Shown here: piece by piece, positions 18,098 to 27,032 of the stretch
Layout of the letters: each line of letters starts with the position of its first letter
How positions within the stretch are numbered: the first letter of the stretch is position 1
Assembly: GCF_002135355.1 (NCBI RefSeq)
Contig: NZ_NEGE01000002.1
Location: 206,426-270,425 of the forward strand
Direction: 5' to 3'
Source: Acinetobacter sp. ANC 4169
Lineage (GTDB): Bacteria; Pseudomonadota; Gammaproteobacteria; Pseudomonadales; Moraxellaceae
Length of the DNA: 64,000 nucleotides
Notes under the pieces: generated by a model
The model's database searches: none
What the model saw: the letters and a program-made list of their open reading frames with translations, nothing else
Told to the model about the DNA's origin: nothing
Made by a program: the position numbers and the translations under genes

Positions 18098-18273
18098 GGA
18101 CTGAATGAAACCTAGAGCTGTGTAGTTTTTATTCTAAATTGTTTAGCTAAAAGTATTCAATAAATATTTATTTTTTATCATAAAAGCTGTATTTTTTATC
18201 ATTCCTGCTCTTAAGTCGTTCGTTCATTCACCGTTTTATATCATTGCCGGGAAGGAATGCTAAGAACTATCCA

Positions 18274-18565
18274 ATGATGAAATATGTGATAATAATTAAA
18301 ATTGTGACTACCAATATAGTCTGGTTATTTACTCTTCCTTTTTTCTATATGGTTTTAAAGGGCGGAAATCCTGATCGCTTTCGTGAACATTTCAAAATTT
18401 ACCTAACTTAACAGTACTCACTCCCAATCAATTATTTGACCAGTTGCTCTTCCCTTATGGATTGGTGTGGGTCTAATTGTAATTCCTGGTATTTGGTTTG
18501 CTGGTTACTTAGTACGCTGGCATTTAACATCTGACACCAAAACACTAGATGCTTTTCTTAAATAA
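18274..18565 (+). pseudogene. decayed small membrane protein gene
   Basis: Two coding-like pieces lie in different frames. The first, 18274-18411, starts ATGATG and reads a membrane helix then KGGNPDRFREHFKIYLT and a stop. The second, about 18440-18565, has no start and reads LPLWIGVGLIVIPGIWFAGYLVRWHL before ending DAFLK. Both look like protein, and together they suggest a two-helix protein of about 95 residues broken by a frameshift near 18412-18440. The family was not recognised. Confidence 0.45.
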
Positions 18566-18722
18566 AAAACCATCCTATAAACAAAGTGTGGAATTGCTAT
18601 TCAAATAAGAAACCCAATCAAAGATGATTGGAGTTAACACAAAGATTAAGAAAATGATTTATATGAAAATAATTTTTTATTTTGTATAAGGTGTATTAAG
18701 TTAATGTTAGGAATACTTAAAA

Positions 18723-18818
18723 ATGAAGAAATTAGAAATCATCTTTTCAGTAATTTTAGTCCTCGTTATTTTGTATGGCATCCAATGGATGTTTCATGGT
18801 TTTCCAGCAGGAAATTAA
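18723..18818 (+). CDS. 31-residue single-helix membrane peptide
   Basis: An ATG at 18723 with tagga about 9 bases upstream opens a frame reading MKKLEIIFSVILVLVILYGI, then QWMFHGFPAGN and TAA. It has a Lys N-terminus, one membrane helix and a short polar end, the pattern of real bacterial miniproteins. No family recognised. Confidence 0.45.
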   Translation: MKKLEIIFSVILVLVILYGIQWMFHGFPAGN

Positions 18819-18872
18819 CATTTCCCTATCAAGTATTCATCCTGATTCGATGTGAGTAATCGTTTTAATGCT

Positions 18873-19229
18873 TTACATTAAATCAATGCCGAAATGGCGC
18901 AAAATGATAGCCCAGGCAAGAAAAATAAGGATAGTCATTACGCAACAAAGGGCTAGAGACAGCCAAAATCCATAACGCTGATAAAGTATTGGAAATGCTA
19001 AAAACATAGGTAATGTCGGTACTACATACCAAAAAGTATACCAAGCATGATTGGAAATTTTCTGGGGATCTTGATTCTCAATTTTCATCCATATCAGCAC
19101 AAGTACCGTTACGATAGGTAAGGCTGCAATCAATCCCCCTAGACGGTCACTACGTTTAGCAACTTCTGAAATTAGTATGACCATCCCAGCAGTTATAGCA
19201 TATTTAGCAATAAGCCAAACCATATGCAT
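18873..19229 (-). CDS. DUF3147-type inner-membrane protein
   Basis: 118 residues with four membrane helices. The N-terminal half EVAKRSDRLGGLIAALPIVTVLVLIWM carries the conserved charged turn and GGLIAALP pattern of DUF3147. Proteins of this family are of unknown function in the inner membrane. It is a single gene, convergent with the miniprotein at 18723. Confidence 0.75.
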   Translation of the reverse strand: MHMVWLIAKYAITAGMVILISEVAKRSDRLGGLIAALPIVTVLVLIWMKIENQDPQKISNHAWYTFWYVVPTLPMFLAFPILYQRYGFWLSLALCCVMTILIFLAWAIILRHFGIDLM

Positions 19230-19403
19230 TTCCTATATGAAATAAAAACTCAATTTTATAGGTCGTTTAAATCACCTACACGCTTTATTAGATCTATAGA
19301 TTACTAAATAGACAAAGAATTTATCATTCTTGTCATCGATTTAAGTTGTATCACGAATCAAGAAATTTAGCTGTGTACTCAAAATCATGGCTCCGGAAAA
19401 TCA

Positions 19404-19432
19404 AAGGCCCCACAAATTTGTGAGGCCTTTTA
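19404..19432 (-). terminator. hairpin terminator
   Basis: AAAGGCC-CACAAA pairs with TTTGTG-GGCCTTT, with one C/A mismatch. It lies just downstream of the small minus-strand frameshifted gene at 19438. Confidence 0.6.
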
Positions 19433-19437
19433 ATAAA

Positions 19438-19579
19438 TTAAACAGTGATATTTTGTGCCTTGATTTGTTCCTCTATTTCTCGAATAGTCATTGGATTTTG
19501 TATTTTTCTTCCTATTTTTAACTTTTTTATAACAATATCCAGCTGCCACACCTGCACCAATCAAAGTTAATAATTTCAT
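19438..19579 (-). pseudogene. small frameshifted protein gene
   Basis: From the ATG at 19579 the frame reads MKLLTLIGAGVAAGYCYKK, a single glycine-rich helix. After about codon 25, within an A-rich tract (aggaagaaaaatacaaaa), the coding pattern moves to another frame: QNPMTIREIEEQIKAQNITV and TAA at 19438. The whole is 142 bases, one more than a multiple of three. An intact version would be a membrane peptide of about 46 residues with a helical tail. A terminator follows. Confidence 0.5.
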
Positions 19580-19738
19580 CTTTTAACTCAACCCATCAGA
19601 AATGCAAGCACATATAACTACCACCTATATCGATTGCATCCCAAGCCCATTTCGATAGCTTTTTGTATGGCAGGTAATTAGTGTGTATTAAATAAAGAAA
19701 GCTGACCTTTCGATGAGCTTATACTTTCTGGTTGTTCA

Positions 19739-19975
19739 TTATAAATCTGTACTCACAAACACGCATTCAATAAAAGCATCTGCCTCATGATCATCCAGTA
19801 CTTCAATGTTTACATCTAAATGAATAACTTCAGCCCCAGTCTTTTCTTTAAATTCTGCGAATTTTTGGGTAAGAAACTCTTGTATTTCATCTTCAAGCTT
19901 AGTTCTTTCAATGCGATATTCTTTTAGTGCTTCTTTTACAGAAAATCCTCCGTGGGCTTTTATTTGTGAATTAAT
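19739..19975 (-). CDS. coding-like frame without a normal start
   Basis: An open frame of 78 codons reads VKEALKEYRIERTKLEDEI, then a central FAEFKEKTGAEVIHLDVNIEVLDDHEADAF and ends VSTDL. The composition, amphipathic helix and strand pattern look like real protein. Upstream it runs into a TAA at 19976-19978, and no ATG, GTG or TTG occurs within it. It is either a gene that lost its 5' end or one using a rare start. A ggagga lies inside the frame. The rest of 19580-20136 holds another imperfect hairpin near 19988 and no further gene. Confidence 0.35.
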   Translation of the reverse strand: MNSQIKAHGGFSVKEALKEYRIERTKLEDEIQEFLTQKFAEFKEKTGAEVIHLDVNIEVLDDHEADAFIECVFVSTDL

Positions 19976-20136
19976 TTACCATAAAGATGAAAAAAGCCCA
20001 CCATTTGGCGAGCTTTTAAATCAAAACGTCAAGCATAATCAATCATCAGCAGTTAATTTCTAGAGCTATTGTAGGCATATCTGCCACAGATAAAAACCAC
20101 TGATGATCAATTGACAAGACATCTAAACTTTAGATG

Positions 20137-21531
20137 CTATTTCACATTAGGTGAAACCATATTTTCCGGAACTACCACGGCATCAAACTGTTCAGCCGTA
20201 ACCAGATTCAGTTCAACCGCGACCTGTTTTAAGGTTTTGCCTTCCTTATAAGCCGTTTTCGCCACTTTTGCGGCATTTTCATAACCAATTACCGGATTTA
20301 ATGCAGTCACCAACATCAGTGAGTTATGCAGGAAATGATCAATTTTTTCACGGTTTGGTTCAATACCAATGGCACAATGGTCATTGAAGCTATTACATGC
20401 ATCCCCCAGCAACTGAATCGATTGCAATAAGTTAAATGCAATTACTGGCATAAACACATTCAGCTCAAAGTTGCCCGAAGCCCCTGCTACATTAATGGTC
20501 GTATCATTCCCCAGCACTTGCGCGACCACCATGGTCATGGCTTCACTTTGGGTTGGATTGACCTTGCCTGGCATAATGCTTGAACCGGGTTCATTTTCAG
20601 GAATGCGAATTTCACCAAAACCACAACGCGGGCCACTGGCCAACCAGCGAATGTCATTGGCAATTTTATTTAAACTGCTGGCCAGGGTTTTTAAGGCACC
20701 AGAAGCAAATACTGCGGCATCGCGCGCAGCCAAGGCTTCAAACTTGTTCGGTGCAGTCACAAAAGGTAAACCGGTTAATGTAGCCAGCTGTGCTGCCGCT
20801 TTGACCGCATATTCAGGATGTGCATTTAACCCCGTTCCGACCGCTGTACCACCTAAAGGCAATTCGTATAAACCCAATAAGGCATAATGCAAACGCTTTA
20901 ACCCATGTTCAAGCTGGGATACATAGCCACTAAATTCCTGTCCCAGTGTTAAAGGTGTGGCATCCTGTAAATGGGTACGGCCAATTTTAACAATATCTGC
21001 AAACTGTTTAGATTTGGCTTCCAAAGTATCGCGTAAACGTGCGACCGCAGGAATCAGCAGTTCATTGATCTGTAAACTTGCTGCAACATGAATGGCGGTG
21101 GGAAAAGAATCATTGGTTGACTGCGCACGATTGACATGATCATTGGGATGCACCGGTTTTTGTGCCCCTAAAGGATTGCCCAGTTTCTGGTTGGCAATAT
21201 TGGCAATCACTTCATTGCAGTTCATATTGCTTTGCGTACCTGAACCGGTTTGCCAAACCACCAACGGAAATTGGCTATCCCATTTCCCGCTAATGACTTC
21301 TTCTGCGGCATCGACAATATAATGTGACAATTCATGAGGAATTTGCTCTAACTCGGCATTGGTAATGGCTGCTGCTTTTTTTACCAGCCCCATGGCACGA
21401 ATCATCGGCCGTGGTAAACGCTCCTGCCCGATTTTAAAGTTTTGCAAACTACGCTGTGTTTGCGCACCCCACATTGCTTCACTCGGAACCTCTACATCGC
21501 CCATGGTGTCGTGTTCAATACGTGTCTGCAT
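20137..21531 (-). CDS. fumC: class II fumarate hydratase
   Basis: About 464 residues, the usual length of FumC. The superfamily signature [11 protein letters not shown] is present, as are [14 protein letters not shown] and [19 protein letters not shown]. The enzyme interconverts fumarate and malate in the TCA cycle as a cytoplasmic homotetramer without an iron-sulfur cluster. The start at 21531 (MQTRIEHD) is chosen because GAGG precedes it at normal spacing; the frame is open for six more codons upstream. It is downstream of a GalE-like gene on the same strand, 95 bp apart. Confidence 0.93.
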   Translation of the reverse strand: MQTRIEHDTMGDVEVPSEAMWGAQTQRSLQNFKIGQERLPRPMIRAMGLVKKAAAITNAELEQIPHELSHYIVDAAEEVISGKWDSQFPLVVWQTGSGTQSNMNCNEVIANIANQKLGNPLGAQKPVHPNDHVNRAQSTNDSFPTAIHVAASLQINELLIPAVARLRDTLEAKSKQFADIVKIGRTHLQDATPLTLGQEFSGYVSQLEHGLKRLHYALLGLYELPLGGTAVGTGLNAHPEYAVKAAAQLATLTGLPFVTAPNKFEALAARDAAVFASGALKTLASSLNKIANDIRWLASGPRCGFGEIRIPENEPGSSIMPGKVNPTQSEAMTMVVAQVLGNDTTINVAGASGNFELNVFMPVIAFNLLQSIQLLGDACNSFNDHCAIGIEPNREKIDHFLHNSLMLVTALNPVIGYENAAKVAKTAYKEGKTLKQVAVELNLVTAEQFDAVVVPENMVSPNVK

Positions 21532-21644
21532 CATCAACCTCATTTCCATTTTATAGCTTTAGCCAATTCATCTGTTTTGACATATTCAATGATCTTAATC
21601 AAACACTTTCTTAATGTAAATGATTATTGTTTACAATTTATTTA

Positions 21645-22652
21645 TTAATGTCCTTTTAATGTTTGCTGATAAAAACGCCAGCCATCTTCTACAATCTGGG
21701 TAATACTGCGTTTCGGTTGCCATTGTAAAATTTCATGGGCTTTTTCTGCAGTTGCACCGACCTGATCCATTTCAGCATAACTATAAAATGGGGCATCAAT
21801 GGTTTTAATTTCTGCCTGGGTAACTTTAGCCACTTCACTCAGCAAGGCGCGAATGGACATATTTTGCCCGGCTATATTAAAGGCATCACAGGTATAGGGC
21901 TGCGTCCTGAGCCACTTTAAAGTTGCCATAATGGCATCGCAGCAGTCCAGCACGTGTAAGAAGCTACGTTCTACAGTGCGGTCCAAGGTCTGTGCCTGCT
22001 GACGCAGCTCAATATATTCACGCTGTCTGGCTGCTGCCTGTAAGGCCAATGGAATAATATTTTTCGGTAAAGGGGCAACAAATTCTCCAAGCACGGCGTG
22101 TTCAAAGGCACCGGCAATATTGCACAATCTTAAAATGGCAATTTTCCATTCACTGTCGGTCAAAGCAGTATCACGGATGATTTCTTCCACCATTTGTTGT
22201 GATTTTACATAGGGGTTCGGATAAGAATAGTTAAAAGGCACATCCTCGGTCAGGATCAGACTCGACTGCCCATATACTGCCAAGCTGGATAAATGAATCA
22301 GTGTCCGGATCCCTGTGCGCTGCATGGCGCGCAGCAGACTCATGATACAACTGACATTGTCGTTATAATATTCCAGCGGTTTCAGTGCCGATTCTTCTAT
22401 CGATTTAAAACCGGCAGTATGAATGACCGCTTCTACAGAATATTGTTCAAAAACTTTGTTTAATGCGGGCGTGTTGCGAATATCTATTTTAACAAAGGGC
22501 ACATAGCTGCCCGAAATATATTCAAGTCGTTCTAAGGTTTGTAAATTTGCATTGGATAAATTGTCGACAATGATGACTTCTTGTCCATAAGCCATCAGGC
22601 TTAACGCAATATGTGAGCCTATAAAGCCTAAACCACCAGTCACTAAAATCAT
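21645..22652 (-). CDS. GalE-like NAD-dependent epimerase with altered active site
   Basis: 335 residues, the length and layout of UDP-glucose 4-epimerase: NAD-binding GGLGFIGSH at the N-terminus, VDNLSNAN, HTAGFKSIEESALKPLEYY, the Ser in HLSSLAVYG and the Tyr in NPYVKSQQMVEE. In GalE the Tyr is followed by three residues and a catalytic Lys (YxxxK). Here that position is Gln. The C-terminal region is otherwise family-like. Sugar nucleotide epimerisation is therefore uncertain; it may bind the substrate without efficient catalysis or use another residue. It is divergent from the tusDCBE genes with 71 bp between. Confidence 0.8.
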   Translation of the reverse strand: MILVTGGLGFIGSHIALSLMAYGQEVIIVDNLSNANLQTLERLEYISGSYVPFVKIDIRNTPALNKVFEQYSVEAVIHTAGFKSIEESALKPLEYYNDNVSCIMSLLRAMQRTGIRTLIHLSSLAVYGQSSLILTEDVPFNYSYPNPYVKSQQMVEEIIRDTALTDSEWKIAILRLCNIAGAFEHAVLGEFVAPLPKNIIPLALQAAARQREYIELRQQAQTLDRTVERSFLHVLDCCDAIMATLKWLRTQPYTCDAFNIAGQNMSIRALLSEVAKVTQAEIKTIDAPFYSYAEMDQVGATAEKAHEILQWQPKRSITQIVEDGWRFYQQTLKGH

Positions 22653-22723
22653 TGTATACTACCCTTTTCTTATGAAGTTTGGATGCATCAATATTGGATT
22701 GGGCATTCCTCAAGTGAATTTCG

Positions 22724-23092
22724 ATGAGCACCTTATTACTAATTACCTCCGCTCCAACCTCGATCTATGCCTGGCACGCGCTAGGTCTGGCACAGGCTTT
22801 ACAGGCTAAAAAGCAGCCATTTCGCGTGTTTTTCTATCAGGACGGAGTCGCGGTTGCGAATGCCTTACAATGGGTTCCAGATGACCAGCGTAATTTGACT
22901 GAAGAATGGCAGAAGCTGGCCATTCGCTTACCGGTATGTGTCAGTGCTGCTTTGGCGCGGGGTATTTCGGATCAGGAAAATGCTAAACGACATCAGATTA
23001 GCCAACATAATCTTGCTCAAGGCTTTGAACTGGTTGGACTGGGTGAACTTGCCGATGCAGTACAATCAACACAACGTCTGATTCAATTCTAA
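22724..23092 (+). CDS. tusD: sulfurtransferase TusD (DsrE family)
   Basis: 122 residues with the DsrE fold and the sulfur-carrying Cys in LPVCVSAALARGI, equivalent to Cys78 of E. coli TusD. TusBCD accepts persulfide from TusA and passes it to TusE for 2-thiolation of uridine 34 in tRNA(Lys/Glu/Gln). It is first of a four-gene tusDCBE order. Confidence 0.88.
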   Translation: MSTLLLITSAPTSIYAWHALGLAQALQAKKQPFRVFFYQDGVAVANALQWVPDDQRNLTEEWQKLAIRLPVCVSAALARGISDQENAKRHQISQHNLAQGFELVGLGELADAVQSTQRLIQF

Positions 23093-23135
23093 GATGTTAT
23101 TTTTGGGAATTTGTTGCTTTTAAAAGGTAAATTGT

Positions 23136-23486
23136 GTGAAATCTGTACTCGTTATTCTAACTCAAGCAAATCTTGCCAATTTACAAGTGCATGAAAGCTT
23201 GTCTGCCACGATGGTACTGGCAACGTTTGGCTGTGACGTCAAAGTTTTGTTGCAAGATGCCGCCCTAAGTTTACTGCATTCAGAAGTGCAATTTGATCAG
23301 CTTAAACATGCCTTTAAAGTTGCTTCGAACATGGTCGATAGCTTTGAATTTTACGACTTAAGTCCCGTACTGGTGGAAAATAAAAACCGTAACGCCATCT
23401 TTGTTACCCAAGCTCAACAAGAGATTGAATTTGTTGAATTTAGTCCCGAGCTGATTCAAAGTTTCGATTTTGTGCTGTACTGGTAA
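23136..23486 (+). CDS. tusC: sulfur relay protein TusC (DsrF-like)
   Basis: 116 residues of the DsrE/F fold, beginning MKSVLVILTQANLANLQVHESLSATMVLATFG, which matches the TusC start. It starts at GTG (23136) with aaaagg upstream. In the TusBCD heterohexamer it is structural and lacks its own sulfur-bearing Cys, consistent with the absence of a conserved Cys in the usual place. It lies between tusD and tusB. Confidence 0.8.
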   Translation: MKSVLVILTQANLANLQVHESLSATMVLATFGCDVKVLLQDAALSLLHSEVQFDQLKHAFKVASNMVDSFEFYDLSPVLVENKNRNAIFVTQAQQEIEFVEFSPELIQSFDFVLYW

Positions 23487-23506
23487 AGATGACGAGTGAA
23501 ACAATA

Positions 23507-23791
23507 ATGATCAACAAAAGTTTATATTTGCTACAAAGTAGTTTTTCAGCGATACCCGCCACTCTGGAAAAATTAGCACAACTCTACGGCCCTGAAGATA
23601 GTGTTGTACTGATGGGCGAATCGGTCTTACAGTTTCAACAGCCATTTTTGCAACAGCTGGATCGCATTTATGTGCTGGATACAGATGCAGAAATTCTGGC
23701 AAGCCAAACATCAGAACATCTGCAGATTATTTCTTATGCCGAATTTGCAGATCTCTGCCTGAATTATAGCCGCTGTATCCGTTTGAACTAA
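23507..23791 (+). CDS. tusB: sulfur relay protein TusB (DsrH-like)
   Basis: 94 residues. The start MINKSLYLLQSS and the GPEDSVVLMGESVL stretch (LLLLQDGV in E. coli) fit DsrH/TusB. The ATG at 23507 is preferred because gagtgaa precedes it; an ATG at 23489 is also in frame. It forms the TusBCD complex with the two upstream products. The adjacent tusE begins about 10 bp later. Confidence 0.78.
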   Translation: MINKSLYLLQSSFSAIPATLEKLAQLYGPEDSVVLMGESVLQFQQPFLQQLDRIYVLDTDAEILASQTSEHLQIISYAEFADLCLNYSRCIRLN

Positions 23792-23801
23792 TTTGAGATT
23801 A

Positions 23802-24116
23802 ATGATGAATTTAGAACTCGATCAAGATGGTCACTTAGTCGATTACACCATTTGGAATGAACAGGTTGCACAAGAATTAGCAAATACTTTAAGTTTAGAA
23901 CTTACCGCCTGGCATTTTGAAGTTCTGCATGCCGTGCGCCAGTTCTACCAGCAGTTTGGACATTCCCCGGCCACCCGTCCGCTGATTAAATTTCTAATGA
24001 AAACAGTCAGTAGCGACATCAATAATGCGCTATTACAAGATAGGTTTCAGACCGGTTTAGTGGCACGTCATTTAAGCCGTCTGGCAGGAATTCCCAAACC
24101 ACCGAATTGCCTCTAA
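23802..24116 (+). CDS. tusE: sulfurtransferase TusE (DsrC family)
   Basis: 104 residues of the DsrC family: DQDGHLVDYTIWNEQVAQELA, then HFEVLHAVRQFYQQFGHSPATRPLIKF, and the C-terminal arm ending PKPPNCL with the penultimate Cys that accepts sulfur. TusE carries persulfide from TusBCD to MnmA. The start is ATGATG at 23802 with tgaga upstream; the TTG at 23793 is less likely. It is last in the tus run and convergent with an HxlR gene. Confidence 0.88.
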   Translation: MMNLELDQDGHLVDYTIWNEQVAQELANTLSLELTAWHFEVLHAVRQFYQQFGHSPATRPLIKFLMKTVSSDINNALLQDRFQTGLVARHLSRLAGIPKPPNCL

Positions 24117-24131
24117 TGCCTAGCAGATGGA

Positions 24132-24614
24132 TTAGGACTGGGTCTTGCGTTGTTGCAGATAATTGAAATAATCCGGAGTCAGTTCAGCTTTAATATGCTT
24201 GGCCTGAATGGTTTCATTACATTCTGAACAGACCAAACGTGGCTTCATGCTATGCCCGCAGCTTTGATGAATGTATCGCATGGGCTGGCCAATATCTTCA
24301 TTCATCCATTGGTCTGCCCAATGTGCCATAGACATTAAAATAGGATAAAGCGCCAGCCCTTTTTCCGTCAGGCAATATTCATATCGCTCTTGCCGCTGTA
24401 CATAGGGTTTTTTGACTAAAATACCATGCTCAACCAAATGCTTTAAACGGTCAGACAGCACATGGCGGGTAATACCCAGATTTTGCTGAAAGGATTCAAA
24501 ACGACGCATGCCTAAAAAAGCATTTCGCAAAATCAGCACAGTCCAGCGGTCACCAATCACCGATAAGGTTCTGGCAATTGAACAGGGTTGTTCGCCAATT
24601 TCGTCCCATTTCAT
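24132..24614 (-). CDS. HxlR family transcriptional regulator
   Basis: 160 residues. The HxlR winged helix is clear: CSIARTLSVIGDRWTVLILRNAFLGMRRFESFQQNLGITRHVLSDRLKHLVEHGIL, with the conserved N-terminal Cys that can sense electrophiles or quinones. A C-terminal segment with H-C-G-H and C-S-E-C spacing suggests a small zinc-binding knuckle not found in short HxlR proteins. The target genes are not obvious: it has no divergent partner, only a 241-bp gap upstream with no gene seen. Confidence 0.82.
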   Translation of the reverse strand: MKWDEIGEQPCSIARTLSVIGDRWTVLILRNAFLGMRRFESFQQNLGITRHVLSDRLKHLVEHGILVKKPYVQRQERYEYCLTEKGLALYPILMSMAHWADQWMNEDIGQPMRYIHQSCGHSMKPRLVCSECNETIQAKHIKAELTPDYFNYLQQRKTQS

Positions 24615-24855
24615 TTTCTTGAGTCACCGCGCTTAAATTGATACTAAAATGAAGTGATTTATGAATTTTTGCAAGGAGTTTATAGCTGCTCTCATACCTG
24701 AATCATGATCTATCGTCATGACTCAATACCGCTGTTTACTTTGGCAAATCAGTAAATACTTGAGCCTAAATCAGGACAAGGATTCCGCCTAAAATAACAA
24801 AAATGTACCCCTCAAAATCAAAAAAAACCAATGCTAGAATTAGTGTAGCAAAGCT

Positions 24856-25755
24856 TTAAAAATGAATTTTATCCTGATTTTCTTCAATAATTTTTAACCA
24901 TGCCCGCGTGGCCGGATTCATGGCAACCGTGGTATTCCAGGCCATGCTTAAGGTCCAGTTCAGGTTGGGACTTTCCAGCAGACTGACATTGTATTTTTCC
25001 TGATCGAGCTGATCACAATAAATTTTTGGCAATAAGGCAATCCCGACATCTGATTCCACCATTTTGGCAATAAAGTCCCATTGACTGCTTTTACACACCA
25101 CATGCGGTTCAAAACCGACATAATTCGCAGCCTGAATAATCATATTGTTTAGACTGAAGGTGTCGTCATAGAGCAAAAACGACTCTTCTTTTAATTCAAT
25201 AAGCTGAACTTTTTTCCGGCCTTTCCAATGAGTGGCTTTGCGTGAAAGCAGGCATAATGGCGAATCCATAATTGGAATTCCACTGAATTGCGGTTTTAAA
25301 TTCCCCAGTAAAATCCCGACATCGACTTTTTTGGCCAAAATCGCCTCTTCAATGCCAGATGCCCCAACTTCCAGAAACCTTAATTCTATATGCGGATATT
25401 GTTTGTGAAATTTGGCAATCAGGCTACTTAAAAGCACCGACCCCAGTGGCGGCAAGCCCAGTATGAGCTTGCCCTTGTGTAAATGCCGAACTTGCTCAAT
25501 GGAGTCAAAAATACGCTGCTGTTCTTCAATAATCACCAAAGCATGTTGATAAATCTGTTCGCCCATATAGGTGAGTAAAACTTCACGTTTACGTCCAGCT
25601 TGCCCCTTGTGAAATAAGGCTACACCAGTTTCTTCTTCCAGTTGGCGAATTGCTTTACTGATGGTTGGCTGGGTCACGCACAGATGTTCAGCTGTGCGGG
25701 TAAAGCTTTGCAATTGCACAAGTTTGACAAAAATATTCAGGCTCTTAATATCCAC
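24856..25755 (-). CDS. LysR family regulator, CidR-like by position
   Basis: 299 residues with a LysR helix-turn-helix FVKLVQLQSFTRTAEHLCVTQPTISKAIRQLEEETGVALFHKG and a normal effector domain. It is divergent from the cidA/lrgB pair, the position of CidR, the LysR activator of cidABC in Firmicutes, which responds to acetate metabolism. The regulatory link is inferred from position only. Confidence 0.82.
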   Translation of the reverse strand: MDIKSLNIFVKLVQLQSFTRTAEHLCVTQPTISKAIRQLEEETGVALFHKGQAGRKREVLLTYMGEQIYQHALVIIEEQQRIFDSIEQVRHLHKGKLILGLPPLGSVLLSSLIAKFHKQYPHIELRFLEVGASGIEEAILAKKVDVGILLGNLKPQFSGIPIMDSPLCLLSRKATHWKGRKKVQLIELKEESFLLYDDTFSLNNMIIQAANYVGFEPHVVCKSSQWDFIAKMVESDVGIALLPKIYCDQLDQEKYNVSLLESPNLNWTLSMAWNTTVAMNPATRAWLKIIEENQDKIHF

Positions 25756-25848
25756 AAATATTCCAAATAAGCATAATCTTTTTCTTATTATTCATAATTG
25801 ACTAAGTCAGTCAAATTTAAAATATATGAAAATTCTCCTATTAAGACG

Positions 25849-26280
25849 ATGGCTATGTCACAACGATATTCGCACTTTTTGCTGATTGTGCTGCAACTCG
25901 GCATTTTAATCGCAATCTGGTTTTTAGGCTCAGTCATTCAGCATGCCTTCAATTTGCCGATTTCCGCCGGTGTGATCGGACTATTGCTGTTACTGGCTGC
26001 ATTGCTGACAGGGTTGTTTAAACTGCAATGGGTCAAAACCGGTGCTGACTTTATTCTGGCAGAACTGGTTTTATTATTTATTCCCTGCGTAGTCGGCCTG
26101 GTCAAATATAAAAGCCTATTTCTCGCTCAAGGCTGGCAACTGATTTTGGCTGTTGTCTTGGGAACCCTGTGCGTGATGGTGATTACCGCATATAGCGTAC
26201 ACCTTGGATTTAAAATTGAATCACGTTTAAAGCAGCGTCAGCACAGCCAAGAAGCAACCATGCTTAAACACGGGGAATAA
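25849..26280 (+). CDS. CidA/LrgA family membrane protein
   Basis: About 143 residues, four membrane helices, and the CidA/LrgA pattern PISAGVIGLLLLLAALLTGLFKLQWVKTGADFILAELVLLFIPCVVGLVKYK. The family forms holin-like inner membrane pores with a LrgB/CidB partner and affects murein hydrolase release or export of pyruvate and related metabolites. An upstream TTG frame from 25798 is less likely than the ATGs at 25849 or 25855. The lrgB gene follows 1 bp later. Confidence 0.82.
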   Translation: MAMSQRYSHFLLIVLQLGILIAIWFLGSVIQHAFNLPISAGVIGLLLLLAALLTGLFKLQWVKTGADFILAELVLLFIPCVVGLVKYKSLFLAQGWQLILAVVLGTLCVMVITAYSVHLGFKIESRLKQRQHSQEATMLKHGE

Positions 26281-26281
26281 T

Positions 26282-26974
26282 ATGAACATGATTGCAATGC
26301 TTTGTTTTGTTCTTACGATTGTAGGATATATCTTGGCGAAGAGGCTTTATCGAAAGTTTCCTTATATGCTGCTTTCCCCTGCACTTTTTGTGCCTTTTTT
26401 GTTGATCATTTTCATGGTCATATTTCATATTTCCTATGACACTTATATGCAAGAAAGTCATTGGATTGTGTGGATGCTGGGTCCGGCAACCGTTGCCTTT
26501 GCCATTCCAATTTTTGAGTATCGTCAGGTCATTAAAGAACATGCCATTTCAATTGGTTTAGGTATTGTGATTGGCATGCTGGCAGGTGTGGTCAGTGCTT
26601 TTTACCTGGCTAAACTGTTTCAGTTTGATCAGGAAACATCTTATAGTCTCATGGCACGGTCTATTTCGACTCCCTTTGCGATGGAATTAACTTCACATAT
26701 AGGCGGTTCGGTGGAACTGGTCATTTTATTTACCATGATTACAGGCATTGCTGGCGGCGTACTTGCAGATGTCGTGCTCTTAAGTTTAAAGCTCAATTCA
26801 CGTTTTGCCCAAGGCGCTGCTCTGGGTAATTCGGCACATGGTTTTGGTACCAGTAAGGCCTTCATGCGCCATAAAGAAGAAGGCGTGGTTGCCTGTTTAA
26901 GTATGGTACTTGCAGGGGTATTTATGGTGTTGTTTGGACCTGCGATTATTCATCTGGTTGTTCATTTTCTTTAA
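26282..26974 (+). CDS. LrgB/CidB family membrane protein
   Basis: 230 residues with six to seven helices and LrgB signatures ARSISTPFAMELTSHIGG and GNSAHGFGTSKAF. It pairs with the CidA-like protein directly upstream. It ends at a bidirectional terminator. Its presence in a Gram-negative with a LysR neighbour suggests overflow-metabolism control rather than lysis, but this cannot be shown from sequence. Confidence 0.85.
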   Translation: MNMIAMLCFVLTIVGYILAKRLYRKFPYMLLSPALFVPFLLIIFMVIFHISYDTYMQESHWIVWMLGPATVAFAIPIFEYRQVIKEHAISIGLGIVIGMLAGVVSAFYLAKLFQFDQETSYSLMARSISTPFAMELTSHIGGSVELVILFTMITGIAGGVLADVVLLSLKLNSRFAQGAALGNSAHGFGTSKAFMRHKEEGVVACLSMVLAGVFMVLFGPAIIHLVVHFL

Positions 26975-27006
26975 AAAAAAAGCATGGTAAATACCATGCT
27001 TTTTTA
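26974..27006. terminator. bidirectional terminator
   Basis: AAAAAGCATGGT/ACCATGCTTTTTT with a 4-base loop sits between the lrgB gene and the convergent pilus operon and has A and T runs on both sides. Confidence 0.85.
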
Positions 27007-27032
27007 ATTCCTGGTTTCTCGGAGATTAAGCT

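Noticed and set aside
20471..20887. 138-codon frame antisense to fumC
   Set aside because: Explained by codon bias of the fumarase gene on the other strand.
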